From: Chionoecetes opilio
Taxonomy: Eukaryota > Arthropoda > Malacostraca > Decapoda > Majidae
Assembly: GCA_016584305.1 (NCBI GenBank)
Contig: JACEEZ010022462.1
Span: 416,505-480,504, forward strand
Direction of reading: 5' to 3'
DNA: 64,000 nt
The notes beneath the pieces are model-generated. The model had not been told where the DNA came from, searched no databases, and was given only the letters and a program-made list of their open reading frames with translations. The position numbers were made by a program, and so were the translations under genes. Position 1 is the first letter of the stretch. Each line of letters starts with the position of its first letter. This document shows, piece by piece, positions 46,701-52,615 of this stretch.

Positions 46701-49700
46701 GAAATTGGAAAGCAATACCTCAGCCTGTGTTTTTGAAGAAAAATTAGTGATCTTTTTTTTCTACTGCATATTTTTTATCCTTTACAGAAACATATTCATT
46801 ATTATAATTTTCAATATTGTTATTATTACTGTTATTATTCTTAGGAATATTATGATCCCACTGCCCACTACTCTGTGGTCTAGCAGCTCTAGCCTATTCT
46901 GTGGTGAAATTAACGTGGATGGTTTAGCCATACATCCCGCCCCTTTCTTTATTCTCTTACTGTCTTCTTTATAGGGACTGGCAACTAAGAGGGCTTTGTG
47001 TTACCTCTTTTTGTTGTGCCCTTGGCCAGTCCTTTGTGATTAAAAAAAAAAAAAAAAAATGACACGGGATGTCGAATGAAACTCACAATCTCTGCGTTTC
47101 ATATGAGGCGACTAAGAGTCGAGGTGGTGTTGGGTTAGGAGCCTGCCCCCTTGTAAAGCTTAATCCCACCAAAATGCAGAGCAGAAGAGTATCTTTGAAA
47201 CCCGAAGACAGAAAGGAACTGAATTTAGGGTGCCTGAATATGCATGGATATGCATGGATTTTCCACCCTGAAAAGAAATGTGGGATTGGTGAGTTTATGT
47301 ATGAAAGAGACCTACATGTGATGACTCAGGGAAGCTTAAAACGAGTCTTGTGAGTCTAAATTGGGGTGCGTTTACCACGCCAGAGCATCTTGGCCACCCA
47401 AAAATATGGTATATTAATTTTAAAATACAACACAGGAAGCCCTATTATAAATTAAGGACTTTTTCTGTATAATTCAAGGGAATGTAGTGTGGAATTATTC
47501 GTAATTTTTTTGCTTTTTCAGGGAGGCTACATGACAATACACATTACACCCGAGCCAGAGTTCTCTTACGTGTCCTTTGAGACCAACGTGCCTCAGAAGT
47601 CATTCAAAGATCTCATTGCACGTGTTGTGGCAACATTTGGTCCAAAGCAGTTTGTGATGACGTTCTTCACCAATGTGGTATGTCATATTGATGCTTTGTT
47701 AGGTTTTGTTATTAAGATTTTATTTATTTATATTGTATTGGAAACCAGATTTCTTGGCATGAGGTGTTAAGACAGTGAGCAACAGCAGGGTTAGAGTAAG
47801 ATGCAAAGGTGATTAGATAATGCCCTCATACTAGGTGGTAACTAAGACCATATGGTTTTGATGGATGATGAGAGAACTTACCTCCCTTTTCAGGCAGCCG
47901 CCAGGACTAAAACTATTCCAACTTATCTTAAGTTAAGAGTTATTGAATGCATAACCCCCCCCCCAAAAAAAACCCTCCAATCCCCTGGGGGAGGTAAAGG
48001 GTTAGGGGTTTTGGTTTTTTTTTTTTTGTTAATATTTTCCTGGTTTTAAAAAACGGGGGAAAAAACCCAAGGGGGACGGAGCCCCTCCCTAGAAGTTAGG
48101 TTCGGTTAGGTTAGGGTATAATCCTCCCAGCGGTCGGGGAAGTGGACACAGTAGCGGGTGGCGGGCGAATGAAGGGCGGAGCGGGGCACATTTGTTTTTG
48201 TAAAATTCCGACTTCCCGGTTCTAAAGACACTGTTTGTTTTTTCGGGGCCCAAGTTTAGAGTTTTTCTGAGGAGATAGGTTATCATTAAAAACGGAACCC
48301 TGGGAAATTGGTGGGAAAAAAACTTTAACAGGTCCGGAAAATGAAAATATCTCCATCTGAAAAAGCATCAATTATGGCCAGGAAAATGTAGTCAGTGTTT
48401 TCCAAAAAAGGACCGTCTATTTTTACCGCAAAATGTAAACACTTCAGCTTCAGAAATCAAATCAGCTTCATATTTCTGAAAATATATCACATATATAATT
48501 AGCTGATCTATATTCTTTTTTCTGTAATGATATTATATGATGGTTTTCATTCAATGCTTAATAATTGCTAACACTATTTATAACTTACATAAAAAGTAAG
48601 ATTTAAATTTGACCCCACAGTATGTTCGTCAAATGAGCAAATTTTGTATAATTTCACAAAACCATTTCACCCAACATGTTGGGCAAATGACCTCGAGGTT
48701 TGCCCAAACAGTCCGGCCAAATGGCAAGTTAACGAAACATCCGACGAAACGCCCCGTGTGATAGCCCTTAAAGCTGCAGGGTGGACTTGAATGGGTTTAA
48801 TGGTCCATATTATAATTTTTCAAGTATTTAAATATCGTAATATAAATTTTAACTTTATATTGATAAAATATCTTTTCCAGAGATCTGGCATTGACAAACT
48901 CATCCCGACATGATGATTGATGACTACCAGTTTGACCCATGTGGCTATTCAATGAACGGACTGATGCGCAACCGTCCCTGTAAGTAATAAACATTGAACT
49001 CTCAAGGAAATATATTGGAAAGAAACCTTTGCAATGATTTTTTGTACAGAAAATGTATAGCATAGGATATGCAGATTGAGTTACCTTTGAGGGGGGGTAT
49101 TCTATGAATACCATGATTTTCAGTCAAGAAAATCTTTTTTGAAGTTCTATAAGTAAATATTATGTTCACAAGCAGGATGGAAGGTAATCAGTCATGTAGA
49201 TATATAATTTCTGTAGGAATTTGGTTGTCGGAAATTGGAAAAGCAATACCTCAGCCTGTGTTTGAAGAAAAATTAGTGATCTTTTTTTCACTGCATATTT
49301 TTTATCCTTTACAGAAACATATTCATTTTTATAATTTTCAATATTGTTTTTTATTACTGTTATTATTCTTAGGAATATTATGATCCCCCTGCCCACTACT
49401 CTGTTTGGGCTAGCAGCTCTAGCCTATTCTGTGGTGAAATTAACGTGGATGGTTTAGCCAACATCCCGCCCCTTCTTTATTCTCTTACTGTCTCTTATAG
49501 GGACTGGCAACTAAGAGGGCTTTGTGTTACCTCTTTTTGTTGTGCCCCTTTGGCCCGTCCTTTGTGATTAAAAAAAAAAAAAAAAAATGACACGGGATGT
49601 CGAATGAAACTCACAATCTCTGCGTTTCATATGAGGCGACTAAGAGTCGAGGTGGTGTTGGGTTAGGAGCCTGCCCCCTTGTAAAGCTTAATCCCACCAA

Positions 49701-50773
49701 AATGCAGAGCAGAAGAGTATCTTTGAAACCCGAAGACAGAAAGGAACTGAATTTAGGGTGCCTGAATATGCATGGATATGCATGGATTTTCCACCCTGAA
49801 AAGAAATGTGGGATTGGTGAGTTTTTGTATGAAAGAGACCTACATGTGATGACTCAGGGAAGCTTTAAAACGATTTCTTGTGAGTCTAAATTGGGGTGCG
49901 TTTACCACGCCAGAGCATCTTGGCCACCCAAAAATATGGTATATTAATTTTAAAATACAACACAGGAAGCCCTATTATAAATTAAGGACTTTTTCTGTAT
50001 AATTTCAAGGGAATGTAGTGTGGAATTTATTCGTAATTTTTTTTGCTTTTTCAGGGAGGCTACATGACAATACACATTACACCCGAGCCAGAGTTCTCTT
50101 ACGTGTCCTTTGAGACCAACGTGCCTCAGAAGTCATTCAAAGATCTCATTGCACGTGTTGTGGCAACATTTGGTCCAAAGCAGTTTGTGATGACGTTCTT
50201 CACCAATGTGGTATGTCATATTGATGCTTTGTTAGGTTTTGTTATTAAGATTTTATTTATTTATATTGTATTGGAAACCAGATTTCTTGGCATGAGGTGT
50301 TAAGACAGTGAGCAACAGCAGGGTTAGAGTAAGATGCAAAGGTGATTAGATAATGCCCTCATACTAGGTGGTAACTAAGACCATATGGTTTTGATGGATG
50401 ATGAGAGAACATTACCTCCCTTTTCAGGCAGCCGCCAGGACTAAAACTATTCCAACTTATCTTAAGTTAAGAGTTATTGAATGCATACATTAAGTAAACT
50501 AAATTATTGAACTACATGAAATTGAAATGTATGCTTGATTTACCTTTTCTTAAGCTTAAGATTCAAAACAAAGATTGTCAGTAGATAACATTTTCTTGAA
50601 CAATTTCTCATTTTCTTCCCCCATTCTTGCAGGAAAATACTTGCAACATTGGAATAGACGACGGGGAGTACAGCGTGCCTCAGTACTCTGACTATGACGT
50701 TGATGATGTTCAGATCTGTCGTCTGCAAGGCTATGATCTGACTTATGCTCTATACAACAAGTACCCGAGTTAG
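17153..50773 (+). CDS. AMD1: S-adenosylmethionine decarboxylase proenzyme, 9 coding exons
   Basis: Cytosolic enzyme that decarboxylates S-adenosylmethionine to supply aminopropyl groups for spermidine and spermine. It is a proenzyme that cleaves itself and turns the new N-terminal Ser into a pyruvoyl cofactor. Nine exons with GT-AG introns join without a frame break into 362 residues (human about 334). Landmarks: [14 protein letters not shown] (15-28), LSESSMF with cleavage expected between Glu75 and Ser76, FILKTCGTT with Cys90, [14 protein letters not shown]...[16 protein letters not shown] with Ser255, [17 protein letters not shown] with His271. These correspond to the known catalytic Glu, Ser, Cys and His residues. 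Intron 1 is about 14.2 kb and mostly transposon. Exons 7 and 8 occur a second time downstream (probable assembly duplication). No frame damage was seen in the model, so the gene is judged functional. Confidence 0.93.
17490..17570. mobile_element. Left part of MITE copy 2, split by the 11-kb element
   Basis: It begins TTAAGGCCATGTCACACGG and follows the 16633 copy through TTTTGGTAGCAAACGCG and the palindrome GCCTGATACC, where it stops at the insertion. The sequence resumes at 28621 with CCTGATACCGGCATC. Confidence 0.65.
17571..17942. repeat. Left arm of the 11-kb element with GGGTTTTGGCATAA units
   Basis: Contains the terminal hairpin block and two copies of the TATATTTATTTATCATG/GAGGGTTTTGGCATAACAAT segment also found at 23700-24370. 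Confidence 0.6.
18320..19300. other. No gene recognised inside the 5.72-kb element
   Basis: Mixed sequence with short open frames only (for example 18767-18949), no motifs. GC-richer words at 18750-18800 and 19060-19150. Confidence 0.4.
19307..20418. mobile_element. 1.1-kb segment bounded by perfect 22-bp inverted repeats
   Basis: TTACTAATGGACCCATTTAC (19307 on, 22 bp to 19328) is exactly inverted at 20397-20418. Homology does not extend inward. It encloses the fold-back at 19587-20169. It is either a nested element or a remnant of the host element's symmetry. Confidence 0.4.
19587..20169. mobile_element. Fold-back element with ~255-bp arms
   Basis: The arms 19587-19843 and 19912-20169 are inverted copies with few differences, separated by a 68-nt loop. 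Ends read ACTTGCATTACCCC and its inverse. Open frames on both arms are shadows of the symmetry. Confidence 0.7.
20419..20985. other. No gene; partial copy of the 688-bp repeat unit
   Basis: 20655-20850 matches part of the unit repeated at 21976-22170, 22664-22855 and 23352-23420 (CAGCTGTTGGAAGTCGCTAG, CCGGAAGTCGCG). Confidence 0.5.
20986..21645. repeat. Tandem ~335-bp units rich in CTG/CAG/CCT triplets
   Basis: AATGTKTGTTACACGGYTTA followed by a TTATTACTGCTGCCACC tract occurs at 21187 and again at 21522, with matching CAGCAGCAGC and TCGTCCAAGCATCGTCTT blocks between. Long pyrimidine-rich CCTCCTCC tracts give meaningless Leu/Gly/Arg-rich frames. Confidence 0.6.
21720..23420 (+). repeat. Tandem array of a 688-bp unit, ~2.5 copies
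   Basis: The word AGAACAGCTGTTGGAAGTCG begins at 21980, 22668 and 23356, spacing 688 both times. All parts of the unit recur in order, including GAAGCAACCACCCCGGGAGG and CATTTGTATACTTGCCC. The frames 22169-22420 and 22911-23108 are copies of one non-coding segment. A related GAAGCSACCACCCCGGGAAG segment is found at 43425-43510. Confidence 0.75.
23700..24370 (+). repeat. Minisatellite of TTCTGAGGGTTTTGGCATAA units with longer higher-order period
   Basis: At least eight near-perfect 20-21-bp units lie between 23740 and 23915, with variants GTTGGCA and TTGGGCA. Shorter runs then alternate with a longer segment (AACAATATTC...TATATGCTATTTTTCCTGG...TTTATTTATCATG) at 23920-24010, 24090-24200 and 24280-24370. 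The same segment lies at 17750-17943, so the array is the internal repeat of the 11-kb element. Confidence 0.75.
24571..26463. other. No gene recognised inside the 3.1-kb element
   Basis: Short frames only (24829-25050, 25396-25736), no motif. A GT-rich microsatellite-like tract at 25438-25460. Confidence 0.4.
26464..26948 (+). mobile_element. ~485-bp MITE, copy 1
   Basis: Ends TAGCGCGTTTTC and, read inward from the right, TAAGCTCGTTTTC. Internal GGTTCAGTCCAGTC and CAGTCCAGACCGGACC blocks. The same element lies inverted at 29953-30448, alignable over its full length apart from central indels. Confidence 0.65.
26949..27622. other. No gene recognised
   Basis: AT-rich, with a run of TAACCTAACCTAA-like words near 27010-27065, common in arthropod non-coding DNA. 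Nothing else seen. Confidence 0.4.
27655..28540. mobile_element. 886-bp element, AATTAGAGAGAACTG ends
   Basis: About 55 bp at each end are inverted (AATTAGAGAGAACTGAAACT... with ATGCCAGTGGTCGCTGGCAG inside). A partial copy in inverse orientation runs from 63797 to the window edge, matching 28330-28540. No coding content was recognised. Confidence 0.6.
28621..28697. mobile_element. MITE copy 2, continuation after the 11-kb element
   Basis: CCTGATACCGGCATCTTTTG follows the second target duplicate and runs on through CGCGCATGTTCGTTCTTTTG, in step with the intact copy at 16715-16765. The next expected part appears only at 29351-29430. Confidence 0.55.
28698..29350. other. No gene; possible further insertion in MITE copy 2
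   Basis: AT-rich DNA lying between two MITE parts that both contain CTTTTGCCACCAGTAC. It may be an insertion or the interior of a longer family member. No frame with recognisable content. Confidence 0.35.
29351..29431. mobile_element. Terminal part of a MITE of the 16633 family
   Basis: CTTTTGCCACCAGTACGGGC leads through a TTTTGGTA...TACCAAAA palindrome to GTGTGACACGGCCTTAA, which is the right end of the family and the inverse of the left end at 17490. Confidence 0.6.
29432..29952. other. No gene recognised (AMD1 intron 1)
   Basis: Unique-looking sequence with short frames only. Confidence 0.4.
29953..30448 (-). mobile_element. ~495-bp MITE, copy 2 (inverted)
   Basis: Starts TAGCGTATTTTCGCGACC and ends with the inverse of TAGCGCATTTTCGTGACG. 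It corresponds block by block to the reverse of 26464-26948, including the GCGCATGCGCACTACAGTC and CCAATAGGAACGACGAATGG segments. Confidence 0.65.
30449..30960. other. No gene recognised (AMD1 intron 1)
   Basis: Contains a (GT)n stretch at 30762-30780 and a pyrimidine tract at 30890-30920 followed by CAG, which mimics an acceptor but has no coding continuation. Confidence 0.4.
30961..31431 (+). mobile_element. Helitron-like 3' part, ends hairpin + CTAG before T
   Basis: The left half is a minisatellite, and 31270-31380 carries strong hairpins of the form GGTGGGCCTTCGGCCCACC. The 3' end has a CCGCC...GGGCGG hairpin, eight to nine bases, then CTAG, and the host base T follows. A second copy on the minus strand (61967-63796) ends at the same hairpin and CTAG, also before a T. 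This is the Helitron 3'-end pattern. The 5' end and any Rep/helicase gene are not seen. Confidence 0.45.
30980..31205 (+). repeat. Minisatellite of GGGTGATGGGTAATGGGTGAGTGAAT type
   Basis: About nine units of GTGATGGGTAATGGGTGAG / TGAATGGGTGGGG with length variation. The complementary array is at 63530-63780. Confidence 0.75.
31482..31568 (+). CDS. AMD1: AMD1 exon 2 (residues 45-73 and part of 74)
   Basis: Acceptor TTGCAG|GTCACAG, donor CTCAG|GTGAGA. Encodes [19 protein letters not shown] and DELDAYVL. The split codon for Ser74, just before the Glu-Ser cleavage pair, is shared with exon 3. Confidence 0.9.
31569..33392. other. AMD1 intron 2, no other gene recognised
   Basis: Short open frames (31765-31989, 32713-32961) show no motif or splice pattern. 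AT-rich. Confidence 0.45.
33393..33938. mobile_element. ~546-bp MITE with TATAAGACGC-type ends
   Basis: Left end TATCGTATTTTACGCTTTAT; right end read inward TACTGTATTTTACGGCTTAT; both continue AAGAC. Inside, a segment of about 115 bp is tandemly repeated (33595-33715 and 33718-33830, GTGACAGCCTGGTGGTAAAT). Lies in AMD1 intron 2. Confidence 0.65.
34343..34469 (+). CDS. AMD1: AMD1 exon 3 (residues 74-116), self-cleavage site
   Basis: Acceptor TTTTCCAG, donor CAG|GTATAG. Starts by completing Ser74, then [17 protein letters not shown]. Cleavage is expected between Glu75 and Ser76, giving the pyruvoyl group. Cys90 in KTCG matches the catalytic Cys. Confidence 0.92.
34470..35639. other. AMD1 intron 3, first part, no gene recognised
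   Basis: AT-rich, no repeat or frame recognised. Confidence 0.4.
35640..36010 (+). pseudogene. LINE reverse transcriptase fragment
   Basis: The + frame reads [16 protein letters not shown], then after a stop [19 protein letters not shown] and [16 protein letters not shown]. These are RT motifs upstream of the active site (QYGFRK, DISKAFD) of decapod-type Jockey/RTE LINEs. The FADD block is absent; the copy is truncated and carries a stop at 35818. Confidence 0.65.
36040..36105 (+). repeat. Retroposon tail, left part (host of the 3.93-kb fold-back)
   Basis: TATAGGGACTGGCTGCTAGC and GGGCTTTTTGTTATT match the tail at 46970-47020. It stops at GTCCAGTC (36098-36105) and continues at 40040 as GTCCAGTCCTTTGTGATGTA. 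Confidence 0.65.
36804..37938. mobile_element. Pogo/Tigger-like element, TA target duplication
   Basis: CAGTAAACCCTCTCGTATTC at left is inverted at 37913-37938, with TA on both sides (36802-36803, 37939-37940). The ...CGTATTCGGAC end resembles pogo/Tigger (Tc1-mariner) termini. 1.13 kb, no transposase read. It interrupts a fold-back arm (TTCCATTGATA|TATTTCG), which reads continuously without it. A MITE end of the 16633 family lies at 37468-37492. Confidence 0.65.
38232..38867. mobile_element. Pogo-like MITE, TA target duplication
   Basis: CACACAAACCTCGATTTCCC and its inverse form the ends, with TA outside each. A run of 18 A lies near 38290-38307. The interior carries tandem LINE-tail segments (38409-38760). 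A single end with AAACCTCGTTTATCCGGCA lies at 56096. Confidence 0.6.
38409..38760 (-). pseudogene. Tandem ~160-bp copies of a LINE ORF2 tail
   Basis: GCATGCNGCCACCTGGCGGG recurs at about 38415, 38570 and 38725. The minus-strand frame of the middle copy contains [19 protein letters not shown], the Cys motif of the LINE tail also found at 2058-2375. A retroelement end has thus been amplified in tandem inside a MITE. Confidence 0.6.
38880..39645. mobile_element. Palindromic fold-back, ~380-bp arms
   Basis: CATATAGACTGGTTTATCAG at 38885 and its inverse near 39635 bound two AT-rich arms that pair nearly throughout. The centre has two short ATCAATCGGGTAATTTTCCC palindromes near 39190 and 39310, so the centre itself is partly duplicated. 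Same family as 62069-63447. Confidence 0.65.
40040..40080 (+). repeat. Retroposon tail, right part
   Basis: GTCCAGTCCTTTGTGATGTA followed by an A-rich run continues the tail from 36105, as at 47025-47059. Confidence 0.6.
40081..41716. other. AMD1 intron 3, last part, no gene recognised
   Basis: Short frames only (40803-41291 minus shows no motif). Confidence 0.4.
41717..41819 (+). CDS. AMD1: AMD1 exon 4 (residues 117-150 and part of 151)
   Basis: Acceptor CCACAG, donor GCTG|GTAATA. Encodes [15 protein letters not shown] and [18 protein letters not shown], matching the YSRKNF...PH.-F-EE block of the enzyme. Confidence 0.9.
41866..42080 (-). other. Antisense acidic open frame in AMD1 intron 4
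   Basis: From Met at about 42072 the minus frame runs [20 protein letters not shown], then a Ser/Glu/Asp-rich part and a basic tail ([15 protein letters not shown]). Acidic N-termini of this kind occur on transposase genes such as piggyBac. No transposase follows. The codons are not otherwise convincing, so it is listed only as a candidate relic. Confidence 0.25.
42170..42290 (+). CDS. AMD1: AMD1 exon 5 (residues 151-190 and part of 191)
   Basis: Acceptor TATCCAG, donor GCTG|GTGAGT. Encodes [20 protein letters not shown] and a less conserved [11 protein letters not shown] loop. Confidence 0.9.
42684..42880 (-). repeat. tRNA-derived SINE, copy 1
   Basis: Same sequence order as 59830-60025 (GGCTCATGCCGCCCCCTGTA, TCCGATGCACT, GGGCAGCATGTG). 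On the minus strand the right end has a B-box-like CGAGTTCGATCC. The head is less well preserved than in copy 2. Confidence 0.5.
43425..43515 (+). repeat. Dispersed segment shared with the 688-bp array
   Basis: GAAGCCACCACCCCGGGAAG through GGTCACAAACCC and TGGACAGGGACTTGGGG matches 22217-22310 and 22917-23000. Confidence 0.6.
43647..43774. repeat. (CA)n/(CG)n compound microsatellite
   Basis: CACG, CGCG and CACGCA variants then pure (CA)n. Frames reading CVCVCV or ARARV are artefacts. Confidence 0.95.
44188..44308 (+). CDS. AMD1: AMD1 exon 6 (residues 191-231)
   Basis: Acceptor TACACAG, donor ACCAAG|GTGAGA. Encodes [20 protein letters not shown], then [20 protein letters not shown], matching the QTLE-LM--LDP block. 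Confidence 0.9.
44309..44952. other. AMD1 intron 6, no gene recognised
   Basis: AT- and pyrimidine-rich, short frames only. Confidence 0.4.
44956..46237. mobile_element. 1.28-kb element, TAA target duplication (Harbinger-like)
   Basis: AGCGGCTATCACACGGGGCA at left is inverted at right for about 40-60 bp (TCGGACTGTTT repeats follow). TAA flanks both ends (44953-44955, 46238-46240). A 3-bp TWA duplication is typical of PIF/Harbinger elements. No transposase recognised. The right part is repeated in the 47956-50488 duplication. Confidence 0.6.
46349..46447 (+). CDS. AMD1: AMD1 exon 7 (residues 232-264)
   Basis: Acceptor TTTTCCAG, donor CCT|GTAAGT. Encodes [19 protein letters not shown] and [14 protein letters not shown], with the conserved Ser255 of the GYSMNG motif. 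Confidence 0.92.
46900..47060 (+). repeat. Retroposon tail with poly(A), copy in intron 7
   Basis: TATAGGGACTGGCAACTAAG through TTGTTGTGCCC and CCTTTGTGATT into 17-18 A. The same tail is at 36040-40080 (split), 49440-49586, 56190-56395 (minus) and 59522-59680 (minus). Confidence 0.7.
47065..47430 (+). pseudogene. LINE 5'-end fragment (endonuclease start)
   Basis: Frame 47069-47353 encodes [16 protein letters not shown] and [27 protein letters not shown]...IGEMF--R-LDVL start is typical of the AP endonuclease of RTE/Jockey-type LINE ORF2. It decays into other frames after 47340. Repeated in copy B at 49590-49950. It is not an AMD1 exon. Confidence 0.5.
47522..47677 (+). CDS. AMD1: AMD1 exon 8 (residues 265-316)
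   Basis: Acceptor TTTTTCAG, donor AATGTG|GTATGT. Encodes [40 protein letters not shown] and [12 protein letters not shown]. His271 matches the catalytic His. An identical exon lies at 50055-50210. Confidence 0.92.
48881..48979 (+). pseudogene. AMD1 exon 7, copy B, frameshifted
   Basis: Same splice sites as exon 7. A lost base in CTCATCCCGACATG brings a TGA into frame after KLIPT, and an extra A in GCGCAACC follows. It cannot serve the enzyme as written. Confidence 0.85.
50055..50210 (+). CDS. AMD1: AMD1 exon 8, copy B (intact duplicate)
   Basis: Base-for-base the same coding exon as 47522-47677 with the same splice sites. Splicing exon 7 to either copy and on to exon 9 gives the same protein. 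If the duplication is an assembly fault only one copy exists. Confidence 0.8.
50633..50773 (+). CDS. AMD1: AMD1 exon 9 (residues 317-362) and stop
   Basis: Acceptor TTCTTGCAG. Encodes [36 protein letters not shown] and [10 protein letters not shown], stop TAG. The C-terminus is less conserved, but GYDLTYALY aligns with the DYNFVFTSF end of vertebrate enzymes. Confidence 0.88.
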   Translation, partial: ENTCNIGIDDGEYSVPQYSDYDVDDVQICRLQGYDLTYALYNKYPS

Positions 50774-51780
50774 GGATTCGTCAACCACAGAGAACAGCCT
50801 AAAATCTTGACATCAGATCCAGAATTAGAACCAAAATTTCCATGTGAAAACCCATTAGGAAATAACCATGATACACAAGAATCAACTTATGAATGGAGAA
50901 GCTCACGGGTAACAGTATTTGAAGTTAGTGCCTATCTGTATAAGCTGTCAAGATGTTATATGAGGCTCTATTCTCACATTTCTGTGCTTCTTACATTATT
51001 GGTCCTTGGTAGTAGATTAGAATTAGAATTTCATCCACTGTATAACTCTTATGCCTACACATATAATGCAAGTAGCCAACGAGGACCAGGTAGGACTTAT
51101 TATAATATCCCTGTATTCTTCTGGAGCAGGGGATGTTGTTGTAGACTTAACAGCTCCCTTCTGCATGCTGCTTGCAAACTGAAGTCATCCTGCCAGCAGA
51201 GAATTATATTCCTTTGGTGGCAGGATGTGTATTCCTGAATTGAATAATAGTGGCAGTTAGTATGGTCTACAGTCTACATCATGTGGCAGGCACAGCCACT
51301 TCATCATGAAGGGATGAACCTTCCTTCATGCATGGTTGCTTTCCATAATTCAACATCATTTGTGGTACAGAAACATTCAGTTTTGGATGCAGTACCCTAA
51401 AAATGATGATAGCATCAGGCTCGTGCATAGATCCTGGTTAAAACATGAAGCTGGTGGTTACAGCTGATCACAGGAGACGAGGTTATGGAAGTAAGAAGTA
51501 ATGGTTGCTGATACTTAAGATGAAAAATATATTCATGACTGATGGTAAAGACATTTTTATTTTTATTTTTCTTCATCACAAATGTTGATCAGCATTTTCT
51601 TTTTGATAAAACTTAAAATCTACATCATAAAACTGGAACAAACAGAAATTGTAATAATTTTGTTAATAACAGAATTTGGTAGCCTTGGCAGAAAAATGGT
51701 CAATCTAAGAGCTATTTGTAAAGTTCTGTTGAATCAGTAAGATGTGAATGAATAATCACATGTGCATGCATACCCACACT
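50774..51780 (+). other. Probable AMD1 3' UTR, no other gene
   Basis: No AATAAA signal was noticed soon after the stop; one occurs at about 54744. The 3' UTR end cannot be placed. The frame 50807-51238 has no motif. Confidence 0.35.
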
Positions 51781-51783
51781 CAT

Positions 51784-51876
<93 letters not shown>

Positions 51877-51917
51877 GACCCACCCACCCACCCACCCACC
51901 CACCCACCCACCCACAC
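51781..51917. repeat. (CA)n then (CCCA)n microsatellite
   Basis: About 90 bp of pure CA followed by about 40 bp of CCCA units. Confidence 0.95.
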
Positions 51918-52500
51918 TTAAGGACAATTTGTCACCAGAGAAGCATATAAACAAGATCACAGGGGATACATATCAGTTGCTGAGGAATATAAGAATGGCA
52001 TTCAAATATCTGGATGAAGAGATGATCAAGAAATTGACAACATCTCTGATTCGACCAAGGTTGGAATATGCAGCAGTGATTTGGTCACCACATAAAAAGA
52101 AGGATATAAGGAAGATTGAGAGAATACAAAGAGCAGCCACAAAAATGGCTCCAAGCCTGAGAGATTTACCATATGAAGAAAGACTTTCAAGACTAAAACT
52201 CCCAACACTGAGAAAAGAAGAGAAAGGGGAGATTTTATAGCAGTGTATAGAGCATCAAGGGGTCTGGAAAAAATTGATAGAGAAGATCTGTTTGTGTGGG
52301 ACGACAGAAGTACAAGAGGTCATGAGAAGAAATTGAAAAGTACAACATGCAAGAGGGACATAAAAAAATACAGCTTCCCGTATAGAAGCATAGAAGCCTG
52401 GAATAACCTTGATGCACAAGTGATTAATGCAAGAAGTATTCAGGACTTCAAAGGCAAGCTGGATAATAGTAGATTTGGAGACGAGACAATACGAGCATAG
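51918..52500 (+). pseudogene. LINE RT C-terminal domain, one frameshift
   Basis: The + frame gives LLRNIRMAFKYLDEEMIKKL, SLIRPRLEYAAVIWSPHKKK, DIRKIERIQRAATKM and LRDLPYEERLSRLKLPTLR. After a one-base shift near 52220 it goes on AVYRASRGLEKID, FPYRSIEAWNNLD to a stop at 52500. This is the post-RT domain of CR1/Jockey-like LINEs. It is the best preserved LINE piece in the window and lies just after the microsatellite. Confidence 0.75.
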
Positions 52501-52532
52501 CTCTTTTCCTGTATGATACAATTAGGTAAATA

Positions 52533-52542
52533 CACACACACA

Positions 52543-52611
<69 letters not shown>
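52533..52611. repeat. (CA)n microsatellite
   Basis: CA repeat with a few interruptions, directly after the LINE 3' end (AATTAGGTAAATACACACAC), so it may derive from the LINE tail. Confidence 0.95.

Positions 52612-52615
<4 letters not shown>

Larger units (their letters stand above)
45400..47955 (+). repeat. Duplication, copy A (contains AMD1 exons 7 and 8)
   Basis: From the C-rich run near 45420 to GAGTTATTGAATGCATA near 47955 this segment is repeated in the same orientation at 47956-50488. Copy A has intact exon frames. Confidence 0.85.
47956..50488 (+). repeat. Duplication, copy B, indel-ridden first half
   Basis: Direct repeat of 45420-47955. Its first 1.6 kb (about 47956-49560) differs mainly by single-base losses and gains in or beside homopolymers. 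The last 0.9 kb is almost identical to copy A. This distribution is typical of unpolished long-read sequence patched into an assembly rather than of an evolved duplication. Confidence 0.8.

Noticed and set aside
47069..47353. Open frame between AMD1 exons 7 and 8 as an extra exon
   Set aside because: It follows a retroposon poly(A), reads as a LINE endonuclease start, lacks splice sites in phase, and the enzyme is complete without it.
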